A stretch of 64,000 bases of DNA from Gammaproteobacteria bacterium. Its GTDB lineage: Bacteria > Pseudomonadota > Gammaproteobacteria > Pseudomonadales > Pseudohongiellaceae. Below, piece after piece: positions 8,334-16,784 of this stretch. The translations under genes and the position numbers were made by a program. Under the pieces are notes generated by a model. The model saw only the letters and a program-made list of their open reading frames with translations. It was not told the origin of the DNA and searched no databases. Every line of letters begins with the position of its first letter. The first letter of the stretch is position 1. The stretch covers positions 219,147 through 283,146 of the forward strand of contig JAQWPL010000033.1 in assembly GCA_029245395.1 (NCBI GenBank). The letters run 5' to 3'.

Positions 8334-9464
8334 TTACCTGAAATAATTCTCAAGGGTTTGCCGTATTTCTTCTCTGGCGACTTCTGAATTGTAATTATCC
8401 CGACTGGAATATTCCTCCGCCTGCTGGAACAGAACAGCAAACAAGGGCACGCCATCAGCACTGGCCATTATGGTATGCCTGTCTCCTTCACCAATCATTT
8501 CAGTCCAAACCCCACGGGCATCTCGCCAATATGCTGAGGTGAGTTGCCAGTAGTCATCACCAGCAGAAAAATCAAAATCAATGATGCGCTCATAGCGATT
8601 AACACCCCGTTCCTTTGACAGGTAGGGCGTGTTTCCACTGATGCTACTCTGGTCATTCAGCACCACTTTATAGTTTTCTTCTTCATGGACCCAGCCACTG
8701 GGCACGATGGTATGGCGGTTCGTTCCCACCAGCACCTGGTAATCATCGCGCACACTGCTTTCCCGTCGCGGCAGCGGGCGCCAGGTCTCAGCGCTGATCC
8801 AGGAGGAAAGATTCTCTCGATGTTCCCAGCGCCCCCAGGCTTCATAGCGGGGCGAGTCATCCACCTGGAATACTGACTGAGACCAGCTACCTGAAACAGC
8901 ATCAGCCGGTACTTGGTGGTGAGACCAGGTGTCATTGCCGATATAGGCAAACACGCTGGCTTTTTCATAGACCCAGTCCTGGCGCCAGTGTTTCTGAACG
9001 AAGGGCCCCATTATCTCGCCATCCTCGCTCTTCACATACATGACAATGATGTGCTGCAGGCTGATGAAATCCTCACGGTCTTCCACAACATAGATAAATT
9101 CAGTACCCCAGGACTGGTACGGACGGCCACGTTCAAAATCAGGGGTATAGGCTACCGTTTCCAGAAATTCAAAGCTGGCGCGGTAAGGACCGGCCATAGC
9201 AAGGATGGCCAGGCGATCTTTTTCCTTACTGCTTAGTCCGGGTTCCTGCAGGGCCAGCCAGCCCGGGTGTGGCTCCGGATCCAGAGTGACCGGTGCGCCA
9301 GCAGTCGTTCCGCCTCTGGGCATGAAGTCACAGCCCTGGGCCTGTGACCAGCTGAAGGTATAACGGTAGGACTGGGGACATTCGGCGTCCTGGGCTACGG
9401 CAAAGGGTGCCAACAGGACATAGGAATAAAAAAGAATAAACAGCAGAAACGTTCTGACAATCAT
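8334..9464 (-). CDS. DUF6607-type secreted protein
   Basis: A 376-residue protein with a clear N-terminal signal peptide (hydrophobic LLFILFYSYVLLAPFAVAQ, probable cleavage after AQ). The rest is soluble and rich in Trp and Tyr, with repeated short beta-like segments such as WGTEFIYVVED and HWRQDWVYE. I recognise it as the DUF6607 family, whose function is unknown but which often accompanies PepSY proteins and TonB receptors. It is the last gene of a minus-strand run coming from 13017. Unlike its two upstream neighbours it is intact. Confidence 0.7.
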   Translation of the reverse strand: MIVRTFLLFILFYSYVLLAPFAVAQDAECPQSYRYTFSWSQAQGCDFMPRGGTTAGAPVTLDPEPHPGWLALQEPGLSSKEKDRLAILAMAGPYRASFEFLETVAYTPDFERGRPYQSWGTEFIYVVEDREDFISLQHIIVMYVKSEDGEIMGPFVQKHWRQDWVYEKASVFAYIGNDTWSHHQVPADAVSGSWSQSVFQVDDSPRYEAWGRWEHRENLSSWISAETWRPLPRRESSVRDDYQVLVGTNRHTIVPSGWVHEEENYKVVLNDQSSISGNTPYLSKERGVNRYERIIDFDFSAGDDYWQLTSAYWRDARGVWTEMIGEGDRHTIMASADGVPLFAVLFQQAEEYSSRDNYNSEVAREEIRQTLENYFR

Positions 9465-9496
9465 GGCTGCACTCTTGAAGAAATTAAAACGAAAGC

Positions 9497-9516
9497 AAAT
9501 GATAGCACTATCATTT
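9497..9516. promoter_or_regulatory. Perfect 20-bp palindrome upstream of the DUF6607 gene
   Basis: AAATGATAGCACTATCATTT consists of two perfect 9-bp arms around CA, 33 bp before the DUF6607 start and in the gap after the broken PepSY gene. It looks like a dimeric-repressor operator. It has the flavour of a Fur site but does not fit the Fur 19-mer, so the regulator is unassigned. Confidence 0.5.
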
Positions 9517-9534
9517 ATCTCAAGTGCTGCGCTC

Positions 9535-10156
9535 TCAAAGCCCTCTTGCCAGACGCCGGAAGCCGATCAGCATCCCGGTGATGGCGCCCAGTGTAACGCC
9601 AGCCATAAGGATGCCCATGAACAGGTCCCAGATTGGACGCGAGCGCAGGAATCGGGTGAAATCGCCGCGGTGAATGCCATAGTGCAACCAGCGGTAAAGC
9701 TTGTCTTCACCGTCAATCCTGCTGAGGATTTCGCCACTTGCCGGATCCAGGTAATAACGGGTATTCCAGCCGTCATTGGCAGTCACCCGGTATGCAGGCA
9801 GTTGGACCGTTTCATGGTGATTGAAATAATAGGCATCTTCTTCAGTCATCAGTTCAGCCGCAATTGGTTCTCCTGCCGGCGATAACATACTGGCAAGAGA
9901 TAATAAGACTTTTGAGTCCAAGAATAGCCTGGATTTGTCTATGAAAGTATGGGAAGTCCACCCCGAGAGATTCACTGGCAGGAACCTGGCAACAATCTGC
10001 CAACTGTAGTATCGGTAGCAGTTCCCGTCTTTCCTGATCTGACAATTCCGGATAGGACTTGTACATCATGATGAAACCGGACAGGCACCACAGCACCATG
10101 ACCAGTCCAAGAAAAATGCCCAGGTAACGGTGTGTAAGAAAGAGTGCTTTGAGCAT
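9535..10156 (-). pseudogene. PepSY-domain membrane protein, frameshifted and shortened
   Basis: The N-terminal piece (10156 to about 9975) is a clear PepSY_TM start, MLKALFLTHRYLGIFLGLVMVLWCLSGF, with one transmembrane helix. The C-terminal piece (about 9975 to 9535), in another frame, has the family features YYFNHHETVQLPAYRV, YYLDPASGEI, YRWLHYGIHRGDF and a final membrane helix. The frames cross between 9854 and 9975, so at least one indel is needed, and the central domain seems short for the family. Such proteins usually reduce or handle metal or siderophore cargo beside a TonB receptor. Here the partner receptor is broken too. Confidence 0.8.
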
Positions 10157-10160
10157 AATG

Positions 10161-11048
10161 TCAGATCCTGCTTCGCAAAGTTGTTACTGCGAAGCAGAAC
10201 CTGTGTCCAATTGATGTTGGCAAGCAGTGCCTAGAAACGATAGTGTTGAAATTTAAATAAGGCCGCGCAAAATCCAGCTCGTTTTCTGTGCGCTGGTATT
10301 GCACCGATAGTTCCGCGTTGTCAGAAAGCGCAAGGCCATATTTAAGACCTGCCATGTTGACATCATAACTACGGTCACGGTCTGTCGCACTTGGCTGGAA
10401 ATCGCTGTCACGGTAGGGCTGGTAACCGTCAGCCTCATCCTTGGAGGCATAGACCACTACTTGGTGCTGGTCATTGCCACCCCTGAAATACCCGTTCACG
10501 CTGTATCCATTATTGGAATTCAGGGATGTACCTACAGCGCCATCAGCCTCTTGCTGGAAACTTTTGGTAACGACATTAACAACCCCGCCCACTGACTGAG
10601 TACCGTAAAAAATACCCTGCCCGCCCTTGAGCACTTCGATGCGCTCCACCATATGTGAAGGAATGGTATCCAGCGGGCTGGTGCCGTTATACAAACGGTT
10701 GGTAATTCGGACACCGTCTATGAGCCAAAGAATTTCCGAACTTCTTGAACCTTGCAGTGACGCATCAAAATAGTCGAACTGGCCATTCTTGGGACGGATA
10801 TGCAGACCCGGCACCAGCATTTGCAGAGTCTGGGCCACATCGATATAGCCGCCCTGCTGGATTTGTTCTGATGTGATGACTTCAACCCGGTTTCCGTAAC
10901 GGGCCAGGTCTTGAGGAATGGTTTCCTCCAGGCGATTGCCGATAATGACGATTTCTTCTATTTCTGCTGCCAGTGCCGGTGTTACTACAGCTCCCTGGGC
11001 AATACTGGCGATCATTGCTGCCAGCGATAATTTATTCAGTGTTTTCAT
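10161..11048 (-). pseudogene. TonB-dependent receptor truncated after the plug
   Basis: A signal peptide, a TonB-box-like EEIVIIG, a complete plug domain (VEVITSEQIQQGGYIDVAQTL ... VERIEVLKGGQGIFYGTQSVGGVVNVVTK) and the first few barrel strands are present. The reading ends at residue 295, whereas receptors of this class run to about 650-700. The last 20-odd residues do not look like barrel, and the stop is 5 nt before the PepSY start, so most of the barrel is missing by deletion. Without a barrel it cannot work as a receptor. The ribosome site AAGGGG lies close to the ATG. Confidence 0.8.
10168..10197. repeat. Perfect 10-bp hairpin at the receptor truncation point
   Basis: CTGCTTCGCA (10168-10177) pairs perfectly with TGCGAAGCAG (10188-10197) around a 10-nt loop. 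It lies inside the last codons of the truncated receptor, just where barrel sequence ends. It may mark the deletion junction or be an inserted palindrome. It has no T-run. Confidence 0.6.
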
Positions 11049-11063
11049 GGTGTTCCCCTTTTT

Positions 11064-11091
11064 GCTACTGCTTTTTTGCTACTGCTTTTTT
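11064..11091. repeat. Two perfect tandem copies of a 14-bp unit before the truncated receptor
   Basis: GCTACTGCTTTTTT occurs twice head to tail, in the leader 16-43 bp upstream of the receptor start. On the coding strand this reads as A6 followed by GCAGTAGC, twice. Its position suggests an effect on leader structure or translation, but no function is established. Confidence 0.6.
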
Positions 11092-11219
11092 ACTCCCGTC
11101 ATCCGCCCCGTAATGGGGGTGAATAACACATTTGCGGCGCAGTGTAGGGTATAAACACCTAAGGTATTGATAATTGACTGTTATTGAACTGTTAATAAAC
11201 GGGACTGGAGAGCTGATAT

Positions 11220-11786
11220 TCAGTGTTTTTGGAGGTTGTAGCGCCGCCGCCATTGCAGAAACCCAAAAATAACGATAACCAGATAAACAACAAACAGCAT
11301 GGCCGTCAGGGTTAAACCACGATCGACATAGAGATAGATGGAAATCCCATCGATCACAAACCAGTACAGCCAGTTTTCCAGCACCTTCCAGACAATCATG
11401 AAGGTGGTCAGCACGCTGGCCCAGGTGGTAAAAGAATCCAGATAGGGCCATGAGGCCCCGGTATACATTTGCAGAAAATAGCCATTGATAAGTGCGGCAA
11501 CAATCAGCACAGCGATAATCATTCCATGCTGCCAGGCGGCCAACGTACGGATTGTTACCCCGGTATGCTCCTGACCACCCCGGCGCCATTCATACCAGCC
11601 CACCACGGCCATCACCACGTAAAACACGTTCAACAACGACTCCATCAGTAAACTGACATCCCAGAAAATTACCGAGAAAATGGCTGAACTGACAAAGGCG
11701 CAATACCAGCAGGCAATATGTTCGCGCGCTGCCAGCAGCAGGTAAGCGATGGCCAGGACGACGGCAATGATTTCCAGAGTAAACAA
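11220..11786 (-). CDS. PnuC/PnuT-type vitamin transporter
   Basis: Seven-helix permease of the PnuC family, which moves nicotinamide riboside, riboflavin or thiamine by facilitated diffusion followed by intracellular phosphorylation. The 188 residues are almost wholly hydrophobic and include the family end motif WLYWFVIDGISIYLYVDRGL and a Gly-Trp close (FGFLQWRRR). It starts at a TTG. The neighbouring YkoF-like protein and TonB receptor suggest thiamine or a precursor as substrate (PnuT-like), which is inference. I find no TPP riboswitch upstream. Confidence 0.8.
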   Translation of the reverse strand: MFTLEIIAVVLAIAYLLLAAREHIACWYCAFVSSAIFSVIFWDVSLLMESLLNVFYVVMAVVGWYEWRRGGQEHTGVTIRTLAAWQHGMIIAVLIVAALINGYFLQMYTGASWPYLDSFTTWASVLTTFMIVWKVLENWLYWFVIDGISIYLYVDRGLTLTAMLFVVYLVIVIFGFLQWRRRYNLQKH

Positions 11787-11816
11787 GGACGGCTCTGTTG
11801 CGTTGATCAGACTGTG

Positions 11817-12263
11817 CTATTCAATTTCTGAATAAAATCCGCTGATGTGCAGTTTGACCAGCACGTCTTGCTCACCATGGTTATTAAAATACCAGCCATG
11901 ACCGCCCGTATAAGGCGCTGTCACCGTGGCGTTGCCCCTGCCCTCGTTATGCACCTTGAAAAACATCAGCATGCCTTTGCCATCCACGGGATCCGTATGA
12001 CCGTGAAACTCCACATCCATCAACTCAGGCGCTGCCATATCGGCAGTCCATGTGTAAACAATGACATCGTCTTTTTCCATGTTGATAGAATATTCAAAGT
12101 CACTGTATGCGGGCACCAAAATTTCATAGTCCCCCTGGTGGAACGGCGTTTCTGTTTCGGAAAAAGTCCCCTCAGACAAGGGGTCTTCCAGCCATTCGGT
12201 CTGGGCCTGGATCAAGCTGGATGTCAGTAGCAGGGCTACAGGTAACAAAATTGTTTTTAACAT
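11817..12263 (-). CDS. Secreted protein with GOLD-like C-terminus
   Basis: Unknown 148-residue exported protein. The signal peptide is MLKTILLPVALLLTSSLIQAQ. The mature part has HGWYFNNHGEQDVLVKLHISGFY near the end, a pattern seen in GOLD-like beta-sandwich transmembrane-anchor proteins of bacteria. A TTG at 12278 is also open, but GAGGA lies 8 nt before the ATG at 12263, so that start is preferred. It sits inside the minus-strand run between YkoF-like and PnuC-like genes. Confidence 0.6.
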   Translation of the reverse strand: MLKTILLPVALLLTSSLIQAQTEWLEDPLSEGTFSETETPFHQGDYEILVPAYSDFEYSINMEKDDVIVYTWTADMAAPELMDVEFHGHTDPVDGKGMLMFFKVHNEGRGNATVTAPYTGGHGWYFNNHGEQDVLVKLHISGFYSEIE

Positions 12264-12290
12264 AAAGGGTGTCCTCAAGACTTGGTGATG

Positions 12291-12542
12291 TTATCCGTCC
12301 AGTTCATGGCCGGGAATGAATTTGGCAACGAAGACCTGGCGGCCATGGGTGTCATAACCCCAGGCAATCATCTCCTTTAATGTGTCCATAACTAAATCGT
12401 AGTCGCCGTGAATCATGGTGGAGGTGGGTGATGTATCGATCTGCAGGCCGTTCTTTTTATTCAACTCGGCAATAAAACCCTTTATCAGGGTTTTGTAATC
12501 CTCGTTGAAAGGATACATGCTTAATTCAACTGTTATTTTCAA
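12291..12542 (-). CDS. YkoF-like thiamine/HMP-binding domain protein
   Basis: An 83-residue single-domain protein, MKITVELSMYPFNEDY...TMIHGDYDLVMDTLKEMI...QVFVAKFIPG, with the beta-alpha-beta pattern of the YkoF/MTH1187-type superfamily, whose members bind thiamine or hydroxymethylpyrimidine. It starts at a TTG preceded by AAAGGA. It lies between a cupin and the GOLD-like gene, 19 nt behind the cupin, so cotranscription is likely. The ligand is inferred from the fold. Confidence 0.65.
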   Translation of the reverse strand: MKITVELSMYPFNEDYKTLIKGFIAELNKKNGLQIDTSPTSTMIHGDYDLVMDTLKEMIAWGYDTHGRQVFVAKFIPGHELDG

Positions 12543-12561
12543 AAGAACTGTCCTTTACTGA

Positions 12562-13017
12562 TTATTCAGCACTCGCCTTGATTATCATATAAGTAACTTC
12601 TTCCCCTTCCCCCACTATGACATGATGCGGCACTCCCGCAGGAATATGCACAATGTCACCTTTTCCAATTCGCCTTATTGCTCCCCCCTCAATACTGCCG
12701 CCCCTGATTTCGCCGGGCGAAGATTCTTCAGCACCAAGTATTTCTCCGCCAGTAGCGATGGAAGCGTTGCCAGAAGTGATAAAATACAAGTCCGCCCACT
12801 CTGCATGAATTTCAGAAAACCCCGGACCAGGTGCCCGGTGTACCATGACCCCGGAATAGCCATCATGGTTTATCAATCCACCAAGAATGGCCGCATTGTT
12901 GGCGCCTACTCTGCCAGAAAGCTCACTGCTTAATGCATCAAGTTCTGCAGCAGTCCAGAAATCCTGAGCCTGAATAATAGGGGCTGAGAATAGAAACACT
13001 ATCAGGATAATTCGCAT
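12562..13017 (-). CDS. Exported cupin-domain protein
   Basis: A short signal peptide (MRIILIVFLFSAPIIQAQ) is followed by one cupin barrel. The two cupin motifs are visible as HAEWADLYFITSGNASIATGG and, near the end, GDIVHIPAGVPHHVIVGEGEE, with metal-type histidines H (HAEW) and HH (PHHV). Function is unknown. It is the first gene of the minus-strand run that ends with DUF6607. Confidence 0.75.
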   Translation of the reverse strand: MRIILIVFLFSAPIIQAQDFWTAAELDALSSELSGRVGANNAAILGGLINHDGYSGVMVHRAPGPGFSEIHAEWADLYFITSGNASIATGGEILGAEESSPGEIRGGSIEGGAIRRIGKGDIVHIPAGVPHHVIVGEGEEVTYMIIKASAE

Positions 13018-13136
13018 GCTTCACTTCCAAGGTTTTAAGAACAAAATATTGTCGTTGATTGTAGGGTGTATTGTCCTAGAGTAAAAACAAAACTGAGGCT
13101 TTCCATTCCCCGCGATGTAGTTGAGAATACGCCCGT

Positions 13137-14092
13137 GTGACAAATCAGGAACCAAACCTACCAATCTCGTCGAAGGCCTGCAGTAACTGTCAGGCTGATG
13201 TGATTAATTTAAGCTACTGCCCGCAATGCGGCCAGAAAAGCGACACCCATATCCTCGCATTTCGGGAATTGCTTGCCGAGTTTGCTGACGATCTGCTTAA
13301 CATGGATTCCCGCCTCTGGCGCACACTGGGCCCACTGGTCATTCACCCAGGCAAGCTGACCAATGAATTTATTGCCGGCAAACGTATGTACTATCTACCG
13401 CCGTTTCGATTGTATCTGATTCTCAGCCTGCTTTTTTTCTTGTTCCTTATGATCGCTCTTTTTTTTCCGAAGAGTCTTTCGATAACGAATTAAATCCAGA
13501 ACAGCCTACTGAAATACAGGAGAACCTTGGAGCGGATATAGCTGCACAGATAGAAGCTAGAGTAAATGCCCCGCAAGAAACTGAATTCAAAACTGAGGAA
13601 AATTGTCAGCTGGATGGTTTGCCTTCAAATGGCCTGGTAAAAGCATTGGTTCAGAATGCGTGCCTGAAACTGGTTGACGATCCCCAATCATTTACTGATG
13701 CCATGATCAACACGGTGCCTATCCTCTTGATTATATCCATCCCACTGGTCGCCCTTCTGATGCAGTTGCTTTACGTTTTTTCCGGCAGGCGGTATGTGGA
13801 ACATGTTGTCTTTTTGCTCCATGCCCATGCCTTCTTTTTCCTGATCAGCATAGCCATGGCAATCATATCTTTGCTCGGGCTTTATTACTCCGCACTTCTA
13901 AACAGCATGAATATCATGCGGATTCTGGCGGCATGGTATATACCACTCTATTTGCTGCTAGCCATGAAACGGGTGTATGGCGGTTCGAAACTGGCGATAT
14001 TCAGTAAGGCGATTATGGTGGCAATCGGATATCTGGTGTGTTTTTTAATAATGGTGTTATTCGGCGTGTTGTTCACTGCGATTTCGATCTGA
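13137..14092 (+). pseudogene. DUF3667 membrane protein, frameshifted at a T8 tract
   Basis: The GTG at 13137 opens a DUF3667 protein with an N-terminal zinc ribbon (CSNCQADVINLSYCPQCGQK) and a first membrane helix. The frame breaks at eight T residues (13459-13466) and stops at 13493. Reading one base back from the T-tract restores an open frame, EESFDNELNPEQPTEIQEN..., straight into the remaining helices to 14092. One missing T (9 to 8) explains it. A -1 slip on the T-run would give the same full-length protein. No function is known for the family. Confidence 0.8.
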
Positions 14093-14093
14093 C

Positions 14094-15125
14094 TTAGTAA
14101 CGTTCAAGACATTCGTAATCATGCACGCTCATTTCCGGGTACCACACGAAATAGCGCGTCAGGGTAAACGGTTCTGAAAAATACACTGGATCTGTCACGG
14201 TTATTTCGTAATCAAGCCGACTGTAATCGGTATTGGGAATGAAGCGCTCCACGGTGGTGATCTGGTCACTTTGTTTTGCGCCCAGGTGATCAAAATAGCC
14301 TGCCGCAATGTGATCTGTTTCCACAATCAAAGTGTCACCATCCCAGCGCCCTCGAGAAAAACCAAACAGCGAATTTTCATTGGCAGGTTCTGCCTCTGCT
14401 GTCATATGAATCAAGCGGCGCGAATCATATTCTTCCAGTCGCATTAATATATCATCGCCCTGGCGCACAAAGTCCATCGGGATAGGAGAAATCATGATCA
14501 GTGGCTGACCCTTAGTGCCACACTGAAACAGAATATTGTCATTGGGATCCCATGCAGCCAGCTCTCTCTCCCCTTCAGCGTTCAAAGGATAATTTCCCTT
14601 ATACATGGGAAAAGCAGTTGGATCACTCATCACAGTACTCCAAACCCTGAAGAGACCATCTGCTTCAGCAATGGCCTGGCTGACATCGATATCAGGCTGC
14701 GACTGCCCGATCAGATTGCCGTTTTTGCCGGCATCAAAATAGGCGCTTCCTGAGCCAAAGTCGAATTCATAACCACTTGAGAGAAGTACGTTGGTGCCCA
14801 GCATAAAGGGTTCATTTCGGCGAGATGGCTGCCCTGCTACGGTAACCCTGTCACCCTCTTGCAACACTTCAGAGGACACACCACGATTACGCAAGATGCT
14901 AATGGACGCCGTTTCCACATCCCATTCTGTGATGCTCCCATCTTCATCTTCCACGTCCAGCACTATGCGCCCATGGGGATTGCGCCATGAAATAGTAGAA
15001 ATGATGCCAGTGATTTCAATAGGTCGATCTGCATCAAAAATGCCGACGGTACTGTGATGGGCATAAAGCATCGCGCTGGCTGTGAGTGAGGCCAAAGCAA
15101 CAACTGTATTGATTAGTTTATTCAC
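14094..15125 (-). CDS. DUF6152 secreted protein
   Basis: An exported 343-residue protein with a signal peptide ending at AHH, followed directly by the family's HHSTVGIFD opening and the ISWRNPHGRIVLDVED block typical of DUF6152. The C-terminal half (RGRWDGDTLIVETDHI, FTLTRYFVWYPEM) is a second conserved region often found in the same proteins of marine gammaproteobacteria. Function is unknown. It converges with the DUF3667 gene, one base apart. Confidence 0.75.
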   Translation of the reverse strand: MNKLINTVVALASLTASAMLYAHHSTVGIFDADRPIEITGIISTISWRNPHGRIVLDVEDEDGSITEWDVETASISILRNRGVSSEVLQEGDRVTVAGQPSRRNEPFMLGTNVLLSSGYEFDFGSGSAYFDAGKNGNLIGQSQPDIDVSQAIAEADGLFRVWSTVMSDPTAFPMYKGNYPLNAEGERELAAWDPNDNILFQCGTKGQPLIMISPIPMDFVRQGDDILMRLEEYDSRRLIHMTAEAEPANENSLFGFSRGRWDGDTLIVETDHIAAGYFDHLGAKQSDQITTVERFIPNTDYSRLDYEITVTDPVYFSEPFTLTRYFVWYPEMSVHDYECLERY

Positions 15126-15234
15126 ATTTTCTCCCGGTGAGTTTTTATGGTGAACGGGTAGCTGTCAGTATTTCGTCGGCAAAACCGGTCACATTATTAA
15201 ATTTTTGGCGGTGAGATAAAAATCCCAAAAACCC

Positions 15235-16001
15235 TCATGTTAAAAAAATTATACCGGCCAGGATCATCAAGACACCGATAACTTTACCGCTTTCGGAGCC
15301 AAAAGGCAGAATCTTTTCCAGTAAAACAAAAATAGTCAGGATGGCAATCCATAGCAGGTTCATTACGCCACCGACAAACAAAAGCAGCATCAGTGCCCAA
15401 CAGCAGCCCAGGCAAAACAGGCCGTGCTTGATGCCCATTTTCATGGCTCCGGTATTTCCTTTTTCCCAATTCTGGGAAATGAATTCTACTGGTGAGCGGC
15501 ATTGCTTCAGACACTGATCTTTTGCCAGACACCGGCGATGAGCAATATAGCACCGCCCAGTATATTGCTATTGGACACCATCATGGCAGATAACACCTCC
15601 AATTTCTCCAGAGTGTATTGACTGATAGTTGCCAGCAAACTGAAGCCAATCCAGATGAGTATGTAGCCGCTTATGAAAAAACCAGTAGCAGCGACTGTTT
15701 TACCATCCCTGGCTGCCTTTTTAGCCACCAGTGAATAGATCATGACCGTAGGTGTAACTGAAGGCAGCATCATGCCTACCATCATTACGCTCCACATCAA
15801 AAACATCAGCAGGGAATAATTCAAATCCCAGGGTGGAGCAAGCATGGCTTGTTCCATGCCCATTTCCGTCATGGGCATGGAACAAGCCAAGGAATATAGG
15901 TACCACCAGGCAAGAGTGACTATTACAGCAATAGATCCAAAGACGGCAAATAAATCACGCCGTGGAAGCCTTGGGAAAGACAATTCACTTGATACAGTCA
16001 T
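15235..16001 (-). pseudogene. DUF2182 metal-binding membrane protein, frameshifted
   Basis: The first part, 16001 to 15507, holds the diagnostic LMFLMWSVMMVGMMLPSVTP. It stops after AGVWQKISV. Adding one A in the CAAAAG at that point gives a continuous reading, DQCLKQCRSPVEF..., leading into MKMGIKHGLFCLGCCWALMLL and MNLLWIAILTIFVLLEK to 15235, which is the conserved second half of DUF2182. So one deleted base breaks an otherwise complete 255-residue gene. DUF2182 is usually paired with DUF1326, and that neighbour is broken too. Confidence 0.85.
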
Positions 16002-16030
16002 CTATATTGAAAGGACGAAAGAGTTAACAA

Positions 16031-16669
16031 TCAGTCCCTGATGACTCCATGCTGGTTCATGTGCAGGTTGCAAATATGACCATAGGATTCCGACAGGATC
16101 AGTTCGATATCAGCGGTTTTAGCTGTAGTGGATCCTTTGCAGGATTCTGCGTAAGTGTATTCAAAGCCACCGGGTAAATGTATGCCAGCTCTGGATTCCT
16201 CACCGCTGAATGGGTCAATAAGCGAGGATCCTGTTGCTTCTACCAGGCCATCTATATTGATGGCACAGTTACGCGAATCAATATCAATGGCTATTTCCAC
16301 TGGTGCATCAATGATGGGATGAAAGGTGCTTAACGTACTGGCAAATACACTGAAGTGGGTTGTGCCGGGATCAGTGGTTTCCCCTGTTGCAATCTTGATG
16401 ATGGCATCGCGCTGTTCAGGTGTTGCTGAATCACTGATAATCAATTGCGCCTCGCCGTTGCCTTCCACGATTTCTGACGGCCATTTGTAAATACCGGCAA
16501 ACTACACGCCGGCCAAGTCTGTATCGTTATAATTGCCTTCATCAATGATAATGCCAGCAATGGCTTCGCATAAGCCGAAAGTAGAAGGTGCATTAAACTG
16601 GCAGGGACAGCCAAAATTACAATTGCAGTTGGCAAATTCTCGCGCTTTTATCATCCATTGGTCACTCAT
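16031..16669 (-). pseudogene. DUF1326 protein with in-frame amber at codon 56
   Basis: The ATG at 16669 opens MSDQWMIKAREFANCNCN, then FGCPCQF, the Cys-rich start of DUF1326. Codon 56 is TAG (complement of 16502-16504). The same frame then continues FAGIYKWPSEIVEGNGEAQ and the rest of the domain to 16031. A single base change from CAG or AAG would restore it. The piece from the GTG at 16468 could be translated alone but lacks the cysteine motif. The partner DUF2182 gene follows 30 bp downstream. Confidence 0.85.
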
Positions 16670-16784
16670 AACAGGCTCCTCGATACTGTTTATTATTAGT
16701 CTGATGTCATCGGTCAGAAAATATAAGCATTAATATTAACAATTTTTCCCAGTGTGGGGTCAAACTCTTCTATTTTTCTCACAA

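Noticed and set aside
9463..9885. Plus-strand frame opposite the PepSY gene
   Set aside because: It is the antisense shadow of a gene with clear family motifs on the minus strand.
11065..11589. 174-codon minus-strand frame overlapping the PnuC-like gene
   Set aside because: It is an alternative frame of the same strand with Cys/Arg/Trp-rich, non-membrane composition; the PnuC frame is the real one.
11787..13136. TPP riboswitch for the YkoF/PnuC genes
   Set aside because: Neither CTGAGA nor the ACCTGAT-type stretch is present in any gap of the run.
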